From the NCBI GenBank assembly GCA_020744425.1, contig JAGMUV010000003.1:2542001-2606000 (forward strand): 64,000 nt of DNA, written 5' to 3'. Under the pieces are notes generated by a model that was given only the letters and a program-made list of their open reading frames with translations, ran no database searches and was not told the DNA's origin. Position 1 is the first letter of the stretch. Each line of letters starts with the position of its first letter. The stretch comes from Dactylonectria macrodidyma (taxonomy: Eukaryota > Ascomycota > Sordariomycetes > Hypocreales > Nectriaceae). A program made the translations under genes and the position numbers. Positions 1-9,716 of the stretch are shown here, piece after piece.

Positions 1-24
1 AACACTGCAGCCTCAGTCTCTCCT

Positions 25-522
25 TCACAAAACCTTTTGCGTGAGTTCCATCAGATCAAAGAAAGCTTCTCGGTCTGTGTCGATCTTAACTAGTCCCATC
101 CCCAAAACCAGCGTTCGGCGGTCGTCGGGAGATCTCAGCGACAAGTGGCTCGCAAGTTGCGATGCATACAACTGTCCAAGTGTCTCACGGTCGTCACCGC
201 CGCCGCCCAGTAATGTCTTGGGGGATAGATGAGTTGAGGGTAGGAGACCCTTGTTCATGCTGGGTAGAGTCATTTCCACTATGCCAGCAGAGGAGCCTGC
301 CAAGGGAACTTGGATCTGAGAATTCCATTAGGGGACGGGTCTGATGGTGTGGCTGGTATGTATACGCACCCATTGTGAGAGGCGCCCTTCTTGAGAGATG
401 GTGATGAGGATCTTGTCAGAGAAGCTAGTGGAGGTAACTTCGGTCGGGACTCCGTTCACGAGACCAGAAGCCTCTCGGATTGGGGCGGGAAACCCCTCCT
501 CTCTAACATCGGCAGCCTGCAT
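25..522 (-). CDS. Proteasome assembly chaperone 3 (PAC3/PSMG3-type)
   Basis: Small chaperone expected to act with a PAC4 partner in building the proteasome alpha ring. Two exons: 522..366 and 296..25, with a 69-nt intron (GTATAC..CAG); the spliced product is 142 residues. What I see: a beta-rich N-terminal half (TSTSFSDKILITISQEGRL) and a C-terminal half with KTLLGG, GQLYASQLA and the ending DLMELTQKVL, which resemble the order in animal PSMG3 (VCTAFSSHILVVVTQ.., KVLLG..). The exon 1 phase allows only the inner donor after codon 52; the nearby GTGCGT would break frame. It is divergently transcribed from the helicase gene, with start codons 303 bp apart. The family call rests on remembered resemblance over a short, fast-evolving protein, so it is good but not certain. 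Confidence 0.72.
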
Positions 523-825
523 CTTGGAAATGAACGTCGTGTTTTTGCGTCTCTTTCTGTTCTCTAAGCAGTCGAGGAGGAGGAATCAAGCCAATGTTAA
601 TGGTGGAGGCAATGAGATGCTGGTGGAGGTGCACAGGCCCCACCACCCCGCACTAGGCTTGAAGCGGCTGGAGATTCTGGCGGTGGACAGCGGCAAAACA
701 GCTCAATCCCAAAATTTCCTGAACCCATGGACGCCAACTTTCAAGTCGACGAATTTGCGACGTGCTGGTTGCCTCGTTAAAAATCCAAGGGGTCAAGTCA
801 ATTTTGACATACAGAGCCATCCAAA
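523..825. promoter_or_regulatory. Divergent promoter between PAC3-like gene and DHR1
   Basis: This 303-bp gap separates two divergent start codons and must hold both promoters and leaders. I see no TATA box and no reading frame that looks coding. Confidence 0.5.
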
Positions 826-3800
826 ATGGCTAAGTATACCCCCCGCCAGAGAAAGCACAAAGTGCTGGCTCGTGAGCGCGCAAAGGACAGCGCTCGGCAC
901 GATGTCGAGGACACAAACGCCGAGGAGCTGCTCCCAGAGCAGAAGCTCGCCCATGAGGAGAAGAAGGCGGCGATGAAGAAGGAGCTTCTCCAAGAGGGCG
1001 CCAAGATGAGCGGCAAGAAGGCCAAACGTCTAGAGAAGTACATCGAGGGCAAGCTCCGCAAAGATGAGAATCGAGAGCTGCTGGCGAAGCTAGCTGAGCG
1101 CAAGGTCGACACCAGCCTGTTCTCGAGTACTCGATCGCTAGGACAGGGTCGCGAGACGAAGAAGCAGGCGATCAACAGGGCGATGAGGGAGGAGAAGGCT
1201 GGGTTGGAGGGGACTGCAGAACGGGATGCATTGCTCTATGAGAAAAGGCGCGAAGCTGTGGAAGACGACCAAAGTGACGACGACAGCGACGCCTCAGAAT
1301 CGGAGAAAATCTCTTCAAAAAACGCTGGACCTTCTGAGACCCCGGCTCAGGCTAAGCCCACAACAGCCCCAATTGGCTCGGGCTTAAAGCGTCCCCTGGA
1401 CCTTGGCGATGATGGACGACCAGTCATTCAAAAGCGACAAAAGCGAGGCGGCGTGAAGTCTAAGATTTCTCTCGCCAAGGTCGAGGCACCGCCATCCGAA
1501 GAGTCTGAAATCAGCGACGAGGAAACAGACGAATGGAATGGCTTCAGTGATGATGGCGCTGATGGCGAGTCCAAGGAGAGCGATGACAGCTCCGAGGATG
1601 ACGAGGAGGATGGTGCCCAGGATGACGAGGACGACTCTGAAGAAGATTCTGAAGAAGATTCTGATGAGGAAGACTCTGATGAGGAAGACTCTGATGAAGA
1701 AATGGAGGATGAGGACAAGGCCCAGAGATCTTCCTCCTTCAAAGCATGGGCAAATCAACAACGCAATGAAGCCCTCGGGTATGATCCTGCACAATCAACC
1801 ACCTCAAACATGGTCATCCCCCAGCCCGAAAACTTTGTCCCCAGGGCTCCAGAACAAGACCCATTACCCATGGAGCTCCAACCAAGCACAAACACCAACC
1901 GAAAGGTATACAGCGTGACTGTGACCCGAACTCCCGAGGTCCAGGAGGCACGTCTCAAGCTTCCTGTCGTATCCGAGGAGCAACGGATCATGGAAGCAAT
2001 TCACAGCCACGATATTGTCGTCATCTGCGGTTCGACAGGTTCTGGAAAGACGACACAGATTCCCCAGTTCCTGTACGAGGCGGGGTATGGTTCACCAAAT
2101 TCGCCCACACCTGGCATGATTGGCATCACACAGCCACGTCGAGTTGCCGCAGTCAGCATGTCGAAGCGAGTCGCAGAGGAATTAGGGGATCACTCAGACG
2201 TTGTTGCGTACCAGATTCGATTCGAGGGTACGGTTGATCCAAAGACTGCTCTGAAGTTCATGACCGATGGTGTTCTACTCCGTGAGATTGCACAAGATAT
2301 CACGCTCCGCAAGTATTCAGCCATCGTCATCGACGAAGCCCACGAGCGAAGTGTCAACACAGACATTCTCGTTGGTATGCTCAGCAGAGTCATCAAGCTG
2401 CGCGCCGAGCTCGCTGCGGAGGATCCCAAAATCAAGCCCCTGAAATTGATCATCATGTCCGCAACGCTAAGGATAGAGGATCTTACGATGAACCCAACCC
2501 TCTTTGCTACCCCACCGCCTGTGCTCGAGGTTGAGGGACGACAGCATCCTGTCACAATGCATTTCTCTCGGAGAACCCACCACGACTACGTTGAGGAAGC
2601 CTTCCGCAAGATCAGCCGTGGCCACAGGAAGCTACCCCCGGGTGATATTCTTGTGTTTTTGACTGGTCGAAATGAAATCTTGGAGCTTAGCAAGCGTCTA
2701 AAGGATTCTTTTGGCGGCCCGAAAACTGCTGATGGGCACAAGGTCCAAATTTCGGCGAGCGAGGCGCCCATTGAGGTGGAGGATATTGAGTTTGGCGACG
2801 TGGACGATAACAGAGGCGGGGATGACTTTGATGACATCCTCACCGACGAGGAGGACGAGGAAGAGGAGGATGAGTTCCAGATCGAAGAGGACCAAGAAGT
2901 CGCACCATTGAAGATGCGTGTGCTGCCTTTATACTCTCTCCTGCCAACTCGAGAACAAATGCGAGTTTTCGAGCCTGCACCCGAGGGCACTCGACAAGTC
3001 ATCCTAGCGACCAACGTTGCAGAAACCAGTTTGACCATCCCCGGTATTCGTTACGTGTTTGACTGCGGTCGATCAAAGGAGAGACAGTATGACCGAGTAA
3101 GCGGCGTCCAGAGCTACGACATTGGCTGGATCAGCAAAGCCAGTGCGAACCAGCGATCAGGTCGTGCCGGTCGAACAGGACCTGGTCACTGCTACAGATT
3201 GTACTCCTCGGCGGTGTTTGAGCGAGATTTCCCGGCGTTTACGGACCCGGAGCTTCTCAGAATGCCCATCGAGGGCGTCGTTCTGCAGTTGAAGGCGATG
3301 AATCTGCAACACGTTGTCAACTTCCCCTTCCCTACACCTCCAGACCGACGGGCACTGGCAAAGTCGGAGAAGCTCCTCACATATTTGTCTGCTCTCTCGT
3401 CTACCGGACAGGTTACCCAAATTGGAACAACTATGTCGGTGTTCCCCCTATCTCCTAGATTCGCCCGCATCCTACTAGTCGGCCACCTGCACGACTGCCT
3501 TCCGTACACCATCGCCCTGGTGGCTGGACTCTCAGCCGCCGAGGTTTTCATCCCGGAGAATCAAGCAATCCCAACTCTTGCAGCCAAGGATGACGGCGCG
3601 ATCCGTACAGCCGCCGACATCATCGCCGAGGACCGTCAGGCGATGGTGCGCAAGATGTACAATGAGGTCCAGAAGAACTTCTGCTTTCTCGACGACCGGT
3701 CCGACGCCATCAAACTCCTGCAAGTTGTCGGCGAGTTCGCACACGAGCCCACGGAGCAGTGGTGCGAGAGCCACTTTGTGCGCTACAAGGTGCTTAAAGA

Positions 3801-4452
3801 GATTCAGCAGCTGCGCAAGCAGATCACGGAGCTCCTGCGCACCAACGTGTCGGCGTTTACCAACTTGAAGTTTCAGGACAAGCTCGACCCGCCGTCGCCC
3901 AAGCAGGTCGCCGCCTTGAAGCAGATGGTCGCGGCGGGCTTCATTGACCAGGTAGCTATCCGAGCAGACCTAACGCCCAACCCTCCGGAGCACTACCGCA
4001 AGCCTCGACGGGCGATCGACGTGCCGTACATTCCTCTTATCCCCATCCACACTAGCAGCGAGGTGGAGAGCGACGCTTCGGTCTACATCCATCCTTCGTC
4101 GCCGCTCGCGCATCGCAGCATCCAGGAGTGCCCCGAGTACATCGTCTACTCGTACCTCCAGCGAGCTACCCAGTCGATTGACACCGAGAAGCGACCTAAG
4201 ACAAGAATGCACGCTCTCACCGATGTCACTGGTGGCCAACTAGCTGGGCTTGCGAAGGGGACGCCCTTGATTACGTATGGCAAGCCCATCAAGGAGCTAA
4301 AGTCGACAACGTCGGCTGATGGAACGACGGTGAGGGAGTGCTTCGTCGTTCCGTATCTGAGGGCAGAGAACACAGGTGGTCAAGGGTGGCCGTTGCCAGC
4401 CAAGAAGGTGAAGCAGAAGAAGCTCCCCGGCAAGGGGTGGATGGTGGAGTAA
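826..4452 (+). CDS. ECM16: DEAH-box RNA helicase Dhr1 (Ecm16), 18S rRNA maturation
   Basis: An intronless 1,208-residue DEAH helicase. In yeast, Dhr1 unwinds U3 snoRNA from pre-18S rRNA in the nucleolar small-subunit processome. Visible motifs: Walker A GSTGSGKTT near residue 402, DEAH near 502, SAT near 544 and the motif VI string QRSGRAGRTG near 775, followed by the helicase-associated and OB-fold C-terminal domains. Family-specific traits are a long basic and then highly acidic N-terminus (SDEED repeats around residues 260-300) and an acidic insertion (residues about 665-690) inside the second RecA domain. The start was chosen because MAKYTPRQRKHKVLAR is a typical lysine/arginine-rich beginning and no upstream in-frame ATG is needed. 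Close paralogues (other DEAH proteins such as Prp2/Prp22) lack this N-terminus and insertion. Confidence 0.93.
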   Translation: MAKYTPRQRKHKVLARERAKDSARHDVEDTNAEELLPEQKLAHEEKKAAMKKELLQEGAKMSGKKAKRLEKYIEGKLRKDENRELLAKLAERKVDTSLFSSTRSLGQGRETKKQAINRAMREEKAGLEGTAERDALLYEKRREAVEDDQSDDDSDASESEKISSKNAGPSETPAQAKPTTAPIGSGLKRPLDLGDDGRPVIQKRQKRGGVKSKISLAKVEAPPSEESEISDEETDEWNGFSDDGADGESKESDDSSEDDEEDGAQDDEDDSEEDSEEDSDEEDSDEEDSDEEMEDEDKAQRSSSFKAWANQQRNEALGYDPAQSTTSNMVIPQPENFVPRAPEQDPLPMELQPSTNTNRKVYSVTVTRTPEVQEARLKLPVVSEEQRIMEAIHSHDIVVICGSTGSGKTTQIPQFLYEAGYGSPNSPTPGMIGITQPRRVAAVSMSKRVAEELGDHSDVVAYQIRFEGTVDPKTALKFMTDGVLLREIAQDITLRKYSAIVIDEAHERSVNTDILVGMLSRVIKLRAELAAEDPKIKPLKLIIMSATLRIEDLTMNPTLFATPPPVLEVEGRQHPVTMHFSRRTHHDYVEEAFRKISRGHRKLPPGDILVFLTGRNEILELSKRLKDSFGGPKTADGHKVQISASEAPIEVEDIEFGDVDDNRGGDDFDDILTDEEDEEEEDEFQIEEDQEVAPLKMRVLPLYSLLPTREQMRVFEPAPEGTRQVILATNVAETSLTIPGIRYVFDCGRSKERQYDRVSGVQSYDIGWISKASANQRSGRAGRTGPGHCYRLYSSAVFERDFPAFTDPELLRMPIEGVVLQLKAMNLQHVVNFPFPTPPDRRALAKSEKLLTYLSALSSTGQVTQIGTTMSVFPLSPRFARILLVGHLHDCLPYTIALVAGLSAAEVFIPENQAIPTLAAKDDGAIRTAADIIAEDRQAMVRKMYNEVQKNFCFLDDRSDAIKLLQVVGEFAHEPTEQWCESHFVRYKVLKEIQQLRKQITELLRTNVSAFTNLKFQDKLDPPSPKQVAALKQMVAAGFIDQVAIRADLTPNPPEHYRKPRRAIDVPYIPLIPIHTSSEVESDASVYIHPSSPLAHRSIQECPEYIVYSYLQRATQSIDTEKRPKTRMHALTDVTGGQLAGLAKGTPLITYGKPIKELKSTTSADGTTVRECFVVPYLRAENTGGQGWPLPAKKVKQKKLPGKGWMVE

Positions 4453-4725
4453 ATATACTGGTTAATGGACAAAAAGTACTAGGTACACATGATGCATATA
4501 GACAAGATACCTTTCTGAATGAACAAGGTTGTATGAAAGCAACCCTCAAAATCGGTCTCATGTTGCGTGTCAGTGCTACAATGCTCGATGTTCACACGAG
4601 GAACCCATGTTGCGTTGCGACTAAATGCAATATATTGGGTATCAAGATAGAAATGCAACCCCACAGTTCTAATTTTCCACATCATCAACGCCATTCCACC
4701 ATTCTCACGAATACCTCAAAACCCT

Positions 4726-5714
4726 TTAGGATGCCATAGGCGTGCTCGTGCTCATTTTGCTCTTCCTCCGCTTGGGCTTGGGCGCCGTGGCCGACTTGGG
4801 CGTCTTGTCCGCCTTGCCATCCTTCTTGTCGTCGAACTTGGTGTTGAGCGTCGGCCCGCTGATGGGACCGATGCCCTCCTCTTTGGCGAGCTGCGGCGGG
4901 GGCACGATCTTGCGGCCAGTGGAGGAGAGGTGAAATTCGCCCGGGCGGCCGGTGATGGGATTCTCGTCCACGTATTCGCCGCCGTACTTCATGTGAGTCA
5001 TGAAGGACTCTTCAGCGAGCCTTTCTAGCGATTGCTCGTCGGTTTTCTGGGCAGCGGAGGTGGCCTTGGCCGTGTCGTCTGGCAGAGGGGTAGCCTCCTT
5101 GGAGTCCTGAGTCTTCTGTCGCGTTGAATACTGGTTGGAGGGCAGCTGGTAGACATGGCCGAGAGATGGGCGCCACTTCCGGATACTTTCTGCGGCAGGA
5201 AGGGCCTTTGCGATAGCTGAAGATATCGTCATCTAGATGTATGTGGTTAGGTTGTATCTGGAAGATGTCGACAGAAGCTTACAATTCTCGAGGCGAGAAT
5301 GTCACCGAGCGTAGGCGCCATGTAGATGTTCTCCCCCACAACAAAGTACGACGCGTGAACCATGACCTCATCCTCCTCGTCGTATCGCTTCCGTCGCGTC
5401 TGCTTGCGAATGACCCAGACGCCGGTGCCGGTGCCGGGCGCCATCTCGGCAGGCTCCTCGCCGACGATGAACTCGAGGCCGGACATGGTCTTGAGGCGCG
5501 ACTCGAAGGCCTCGCGGGTCTGGATGTAGTGGTACATGGCCATGTTGTTCATGGCCTGGCTCATGATGATGGCGTTGTTGGAGGTGCGCTCGAAGAAGGG
5601 CGACTCGGCGAAGTAGAAGAGGATCGTGTTGGAGTGCAGGCCGCCCATGTTGGCGACGATGGGGGGGGAGCGCCATTGGATCTCGTCGAGAGGGGGGTCG
5701 TTGGGGTTGGACAT
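4726..5714 (-). CDS. MED6: Mediator complex subunit 6 (Med6)
   Basis: Head-module subunit of Mediator, which bridges activators and RNA polymerase II. Two exons: 5714..5283 (144 codons) and 5232..4726, with a 50-nt intron (GTAAGC..CTAG); product 312 residues. The conserved N-terminal Med6 domain is clear: the W-R-S-P-P start region, ILFYFAESPFFERTSNN, the M-x-Y-H-Y-I segment and YFVVGENIYMAPTLGDI. The C-terminal half is low complexity and ends in a basic KPKRRKSK patch, as in other fungal Med6. It is convergent with the helicase gene (273 bp between stops) and divergent from the Mmta2-domain gene. The second exon has its own ATG immediately at the splice site, so an automated gene caller could split this into two genes. 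Confidence 0.92.
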
Positions 5715-6147
5715 GGCGGCGGTTTTCGCGATGTAAGATGTCGATTATTTTGTCGTCTAAGAGGAGTTGTCGCTTGTAGGGTTTGCGAGGTTGGACCCTG
5801 ATTTATCCCGACATTTTTCGTGTTGACGCGCGCTGGGTTTAAAGAACAAGAGTTTGGTGGTGCAGGGGAAGCTTCGGGGACGTGGGGTTTGGCTTCTAGC
5901 GCCGGACAGGGGCGGCGACTTACGGCCCCGCAATTTCTCTAGTGCATGTGCCACTGCCACTGCCTGCAGCAATGCCTTCGTTCAACTTTTGTTTTCTTCA
6001 CTTGATCATTCAACCGACAGTCTCCCATCGCCGCTATTATCGATTCCAACTACCCATTCGATCGCCACGAGCAAGCTCTGGGTTACTACTATAACTCTAT
6101 TTCAACACGTCCCCCCCTAGTATTCAGCGACCGTCGCAACCGACGCA
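5715..6147. promoter_or_regulatory. Divergent promoter, MED6 / Mmta2-domain gene
   Basis: A 433-bp bidirectional intergenic region. The half nearest the + gene (about 5980-6120) is pyrimidine-rich, as expected for a fungal leader or core promoter. No TATA box is evident. Confidence 0.45.
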
Positions 6148-6948
6148 ATGGACCTGCTCTCCAGCATCCGCAAGTCTGGCTCTCGAGGCGGCGTCAACTT
6201 CAGCTGGGACGAAGTCGCAAACTCGTCCCACCGCGAGAATTACCTCGGGCACAGTCTCAAGGCCCCGGTTGGACGATGGCAAAAGGGCCGCGACCTCAAC
6301 TGGTACTCCAAGGGAGACTCGACAGCCGACGGCGACGCCAACGAGACCGAAGAGGAGCGCGAAGCAAGGGTGCGAAAGGAGGAGCTGCGCAAGATTAAGG
6401 AAGCCGAAGAAGATGCCATCGCGCTGGCGCTTGGTCTCCCTGTTCCAGTGAGAAATACATCTGGCGCAAATGCGGTCGAGGTTGGCACTCAGAGACAAAT
6501 TGGTCCAGCCAGCGGGCCACCACCCCCGGCCGACGAAGCAAACGAAGAGAAAAAGGAGCGATCACGCCGGCATGGCGATTCCGATAGACGAGAGAAGCGG
6601 CGCCACAGGAGCGGCAGCCGGAGCCGAGACCATGATCGAGATCGTGAGCGTCGACACAGGAGGCACAGACGTAGCCGCAGTCGCGACAGGGAGGCTGGCA
6701 GGGAAAGAACCAAAGACGACAGAAGAGGGGAGGGAAGAGACCGGAGAAGGGACGAAGGGCGGGCCGAAGTCAGGGACCGAGATGCCGATGAACGCAGACA
6801 TCGTTACCCTGACAGCAAAAGTCGAAGCGGTGGTGGAGGCGAGCGTCGACGGAGGGACAGGAGCAGAGAACGCCATAGGTCAAGATCCAGGGACCAGCGC
6901 AGACGGAGTGTTAGCCCCAGACCGATTCGCGATGAAAGAGAGGTATGA
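6148..6948 (+). CDS. Mmta2-domain protein (MMTAG2/C1orf35-like), RS-rich
   Basis: An intronless 266-residue protein. Residues about 10-60 ([21 protein letters not shown], then [17 protein letters not shown]) match the conserved N-terminal block of the multiple-myeloma-tumour-associated protein 2 family. A charged helix with [21 protein letters not shown] follows. The C-terminal 130 residues are almost entirely arginine, serine, aspartate and glutamate with many RS/RD/RE dipeptides, a composition shared with nuclear splicing-associated proteins. A role in nuclear RNA metabolism is therefore likely but inferred; the biochemical function of the family is not established. The SR-like tail could mimic other RS proteins, but no RRM is present. 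Confidence 0.82.
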   Translation: MDLLSSIRKSGSRGGVNFSWDEVANSSHRENYLGHSLKAPVGRWQKGRDLNWYSKGDSTADGDANETEEEREARVRKEELRKIKEAEEDAIALALGLPVPVRNTSGANAVEVGTQRQIGPASGPPPPADEANEEKKERSRRHGDSDRREKRRHRSGSRSRDHDRDRERRHRRHRRSRSRDREAGRERTKDDRRGEGRDRRRDEGRAEVRDRDADERRHRYPDSKSRSGGGGERRRRDRSRERHRSRSRDQRRRSVSPRPIRDEREV

Positions 6949-7760
6949 AGGCCAATTTTGCGCCGTGTCGAATTTGAAAATGATATCCGGTGTGCTCGAG
7001 ATGAAGCCCTGCTTGGCTGACGCCTCGTCATCTGCATGGTTAATGAATCATACCTGCCAGTATTTCAATATAAAATGAGAAGCAATTTACGAGAATTATT
7101 TTCCCCTACCATGTAGATATTTCGCAGCGATCGGGAACGTCCTGTAGTGCTCTATCTTCAAAACATGCGACAGTTCAGCGCCGCTCACCCGCATCACCAA
7201 CTCATGAGGCCAGTTGCACTTCTATCTCATCGCTGTGCATTGTGAGCTGAACGAGTTGACATTGGTGCTCGAGCTGCTCGAGCTGCTCGAAAATGGTCCA
7301 ACGGCCATCGTGACAATGCCCGAGCCCTTGCATGCACAGGTTGTGAATATTGTTAGTAAATGTAACATCGTTGTTGGTGAAATCCATGTTGTTCTCGTGA
7401 AACACAATGGGGCGGCAAAGACGTCTTGAATGCGCTTCGCCAGTCGTTTGACACCAATCCATCAGCTCAGGCACTGGCCGACGAGACTATTGAATTGTAC
7501 GCCGTATCGGAAGATGTAGAGACAATCTTTTATGTGCTGCTCTAAGATGTTAAATGCTATTAATTGGATGCAATCTCTGTTACTTAACCCGTTTCTCTAT
7601 TTCAGAGCACTCCCGTGGCACCAAAAGCTCCTCGCCTTCACACATGTTTTTGTGTGAAGTGCATGGATTTAGAGCTTCCGAGTAATCGTTGGCCTCATTC
7701 CATGAGTATGTGGTGCTGAGATGTCCCATGTATAAACCGTATTGCCATTCGCACAGTTGA
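6949..7760. other. Gene-poor stretch downstream of the Mmta2-domain gene
   Basis: This is the 3' UTR of the preceding gene followed by sequence with no convincing gene. Short frames on both strands near 7200-7480 and 7580-7783 show no recognisable domain or clean gene structure. A short direct duplication (GAGCTGCTC) lies near 7270. Confidence 0.4.
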
Positions 7761-7762
7761 CT

Positions 7763-7959
7763 ATTGCTATCCGCACAGCACATTGCAACAGCCCGCGAGC
7801 CTAGCTACCGCAGAGTCGTCTCTAAATTACCTAGTATAGCATTACTCTCATTTAGTTCCCTTACCCCTAATATTTATATGGTCTTCTGATCTTAATTAGG
7901 ATCACTTTTGCTAGGTAAGGAGAAGTGGGCTAATCTAGAAATGCTGTGCGGATAGTAAT
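7763..7959. mobile_element. MITE-like element with 18-nt terminal inverted repeats
   Basis: An 18-nt inverted repeat (ATTGCTATCCGCACAGCA at 7763-7780 and its complement at 7942-7959, one mismatch) flanks about 160 bp of AT-rich non-coding sequence. Further in, both ends share AGCCC and CCTAGC in the same relative order, suggesting that longer terminal repeats have decayed. The size (197 bp), lack of an ORF and long terminal repeats fit a miniature inverted-repeat transposable element. I could not define a convincing target-site duplication, and no autonomous partner is visible in the window. Confidence 0.5.
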
Positions 7960-8348
7960 CCCATCACCATCCTCCCATCTCGACTCTGACACCTCACTAG
8001 GTACTCAGCATTCATTCTAGCCTAAAACTTCTTCTTCATCGTCTGAGCATCAAGTCGCCAAAATACGAACAATAATCGATGACCGTCACATTTTAGGAGC
8101 CAAGTTCTTTCTCAAGCATTAAGGTCAGGCCGTCATAGCCATCCAGTATCAAACTATAGGCTCATGCGATTCTACCTTCGAGATATGGGGTGTCTCTAAA
8201 TCACTCTACATCGGCGCATCGCCCAACAAGTAATTAGGCCCTAAAATGCGTGTTCACTCTTATTTCAGATCTCATGACGATGAGCCAGTCATCTTTCTTG
8301 TTTAAGAAACAAAAGGTTCAGAAAGTGGAAATGGTCTGTCCTTAAGGC
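7960..8348. other. Non-coding stretch, nothing recognised
   Basis: Moderately AT-rich sequence between the inverted-repeat element and the interrupted frame. I see no ORF, tRNA or repeat that I can support. Confidence 0.35.
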
Positions 8349-8954
8349 TTACTCAGAGCAAATCATCTCTTTTGCAACTCTCAAGCCCGTCTTTACCACC
8401 TTGCCTCTCGTCAAAGCTTCGGCTAGTAGTAAATCAGCCACTTCTTCAACGAGGGTAGTAACGGGGACAAGACATTCTTCTAGAAATGCCCAGCCCCAAA
8501 CTCCGTTGAAGTTGCTCTGGTATTGTCTCTTCCAAAGGTGACAGAACCCTTTCAACAAGTCTAAGTGGGTGACTACTCGATAAGCATCGTCAATGATCTC
8601 TATATATTCTCTGGATGTTAGTATCCGCTGGAAGAGAACAGAATGGCACCAGATCAAGCCCGGAAAGAACGCAGAAACTATGGGACTTGCCCTGCTCGCA
8701 AAAGGGTACGAGAGATGCTAGATCTGTGGAGCAGAAACTCGACTAGTACTCCATTCTTCAAAAGATGGCATACTAAGACTATCAGGAAGCACAACTGTAC
8801 CGGGTTGGACGATGGCCGCTTCTTGGTCGGGATAAGCAACGGAGCTCTGTTCAGAGAGGTGTACGTGGAGGAGGTTACGCAAGACAGCACGTAACAAGCC
8901 GCAAGATCTAGACACCGAGTTTCGTGTAAGAATCGTGAACCACCTAGATGGCAA
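8349..8954 (-). pseudogene. Stop-interrupted reading frame, possible gene relic
   Basis: Two open stretches (8954..8718 and 8657..8349) lie in the same frame on the minus strand and are separated by a TAG at 8718-8720. The downstream part looks protein-like (REYIEIIDDAYRVVTHLDLL, then WKRQYQSNF and WGWAFLEECLVPV) and ends at a TGA. Within it, TACTAAC followed by ATCCAG (about 8602-8616) is a textbook fungal intron 3' end, so the TAG could instead lie within an intron. I found no strong matching donor. I do not recognise the family, and no upstream exon with a clean start was found. A decayed gene or a fragment with a missed intron are the two readings. Confidence 0.35.
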
Positions 8955-9716
8955 TGTTGCATTCCATAGAATAAACCCATACTTTATATGCCAGACCCGA
9001 GTTTAGAGAGGAGCAAGGATTCCTTTATTTTTAACCAACCTGCAGGACGCATGACGACAGTCCTGTAACACGGGAGGGCACATTTAAAGCTGCGGGGGAC
9101 AGCCGGACCCACGTAGATGACACTAAGGAGCACAGGCACAGGGTAACAGCCACTAGGTCGCTAGATCAGCCCCCCGAAAGCAATGAGCTACAGGGGAGTT
9201 GATTGGATACCGAACCCCCGAAGCAACGACCAACGTCAGGGAGTCAGGGACACACTCCACTAACTCCCGAGTCTCCAGGGGACCGACCCGTCCAGCGTCC
9301 AGTGCGACGCGGTAGCTTCGCGGGTCTCAACTCTCAACGGCTGGCTGAGGTCCAAATCTGGCAGAAGCCTATTTCGCAATTCGCTTCATCTCAACGTCTC
9401 GACTGGCCACCGTTTCCTTTCATATTTGTTGTCCTATTTGCCACCCTAGAGCTTCTGTTTGCTTCGTTGGTGTCTGGACTGAAAGCCGCGTCCTTGGAAA
9501 GATGTGCGTGCCCCCTTCTGCCTGCTGACCTACCTATTCAAACCAGCGCTGACTGACCAATCTTCACGGGACAGTGATTGCGACTACTTGCCACTCTGAT
9601 TACCTCCCCTTGCGCTGCCTAGTCGACCATCCGAAACCTACATATAACCCTTCCGCTGCGCCGAACGATGCTGCTTTGATACTTCTGTCAACAGAACACC
9701 CAAATAAATCCCAACG
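8955..9716. promoter_or_regulatory. Upstream region and leader of the sacsin-like gene
   Basis: This 760-bp stretch precedes the start at 9717. A 117-codon open frame at 9203-9556 shows no domain and is probably non-coding leader or promoter. The stretch from about 9400 is CT-rich. Confidence 0.4.

Noticed and set aside
1384..1794. Antisense hydrophobic or poly-Ser frames within DHR1
   Set aside because: They are the complement of the acidic SDEED-repeat coding sequence.
9203..9556. 117-codon frame upstream of the sacsin-like gene
   Set aside because: No domain and a poor start context; it lies in the promoter/leader of the gene starting at 9717.
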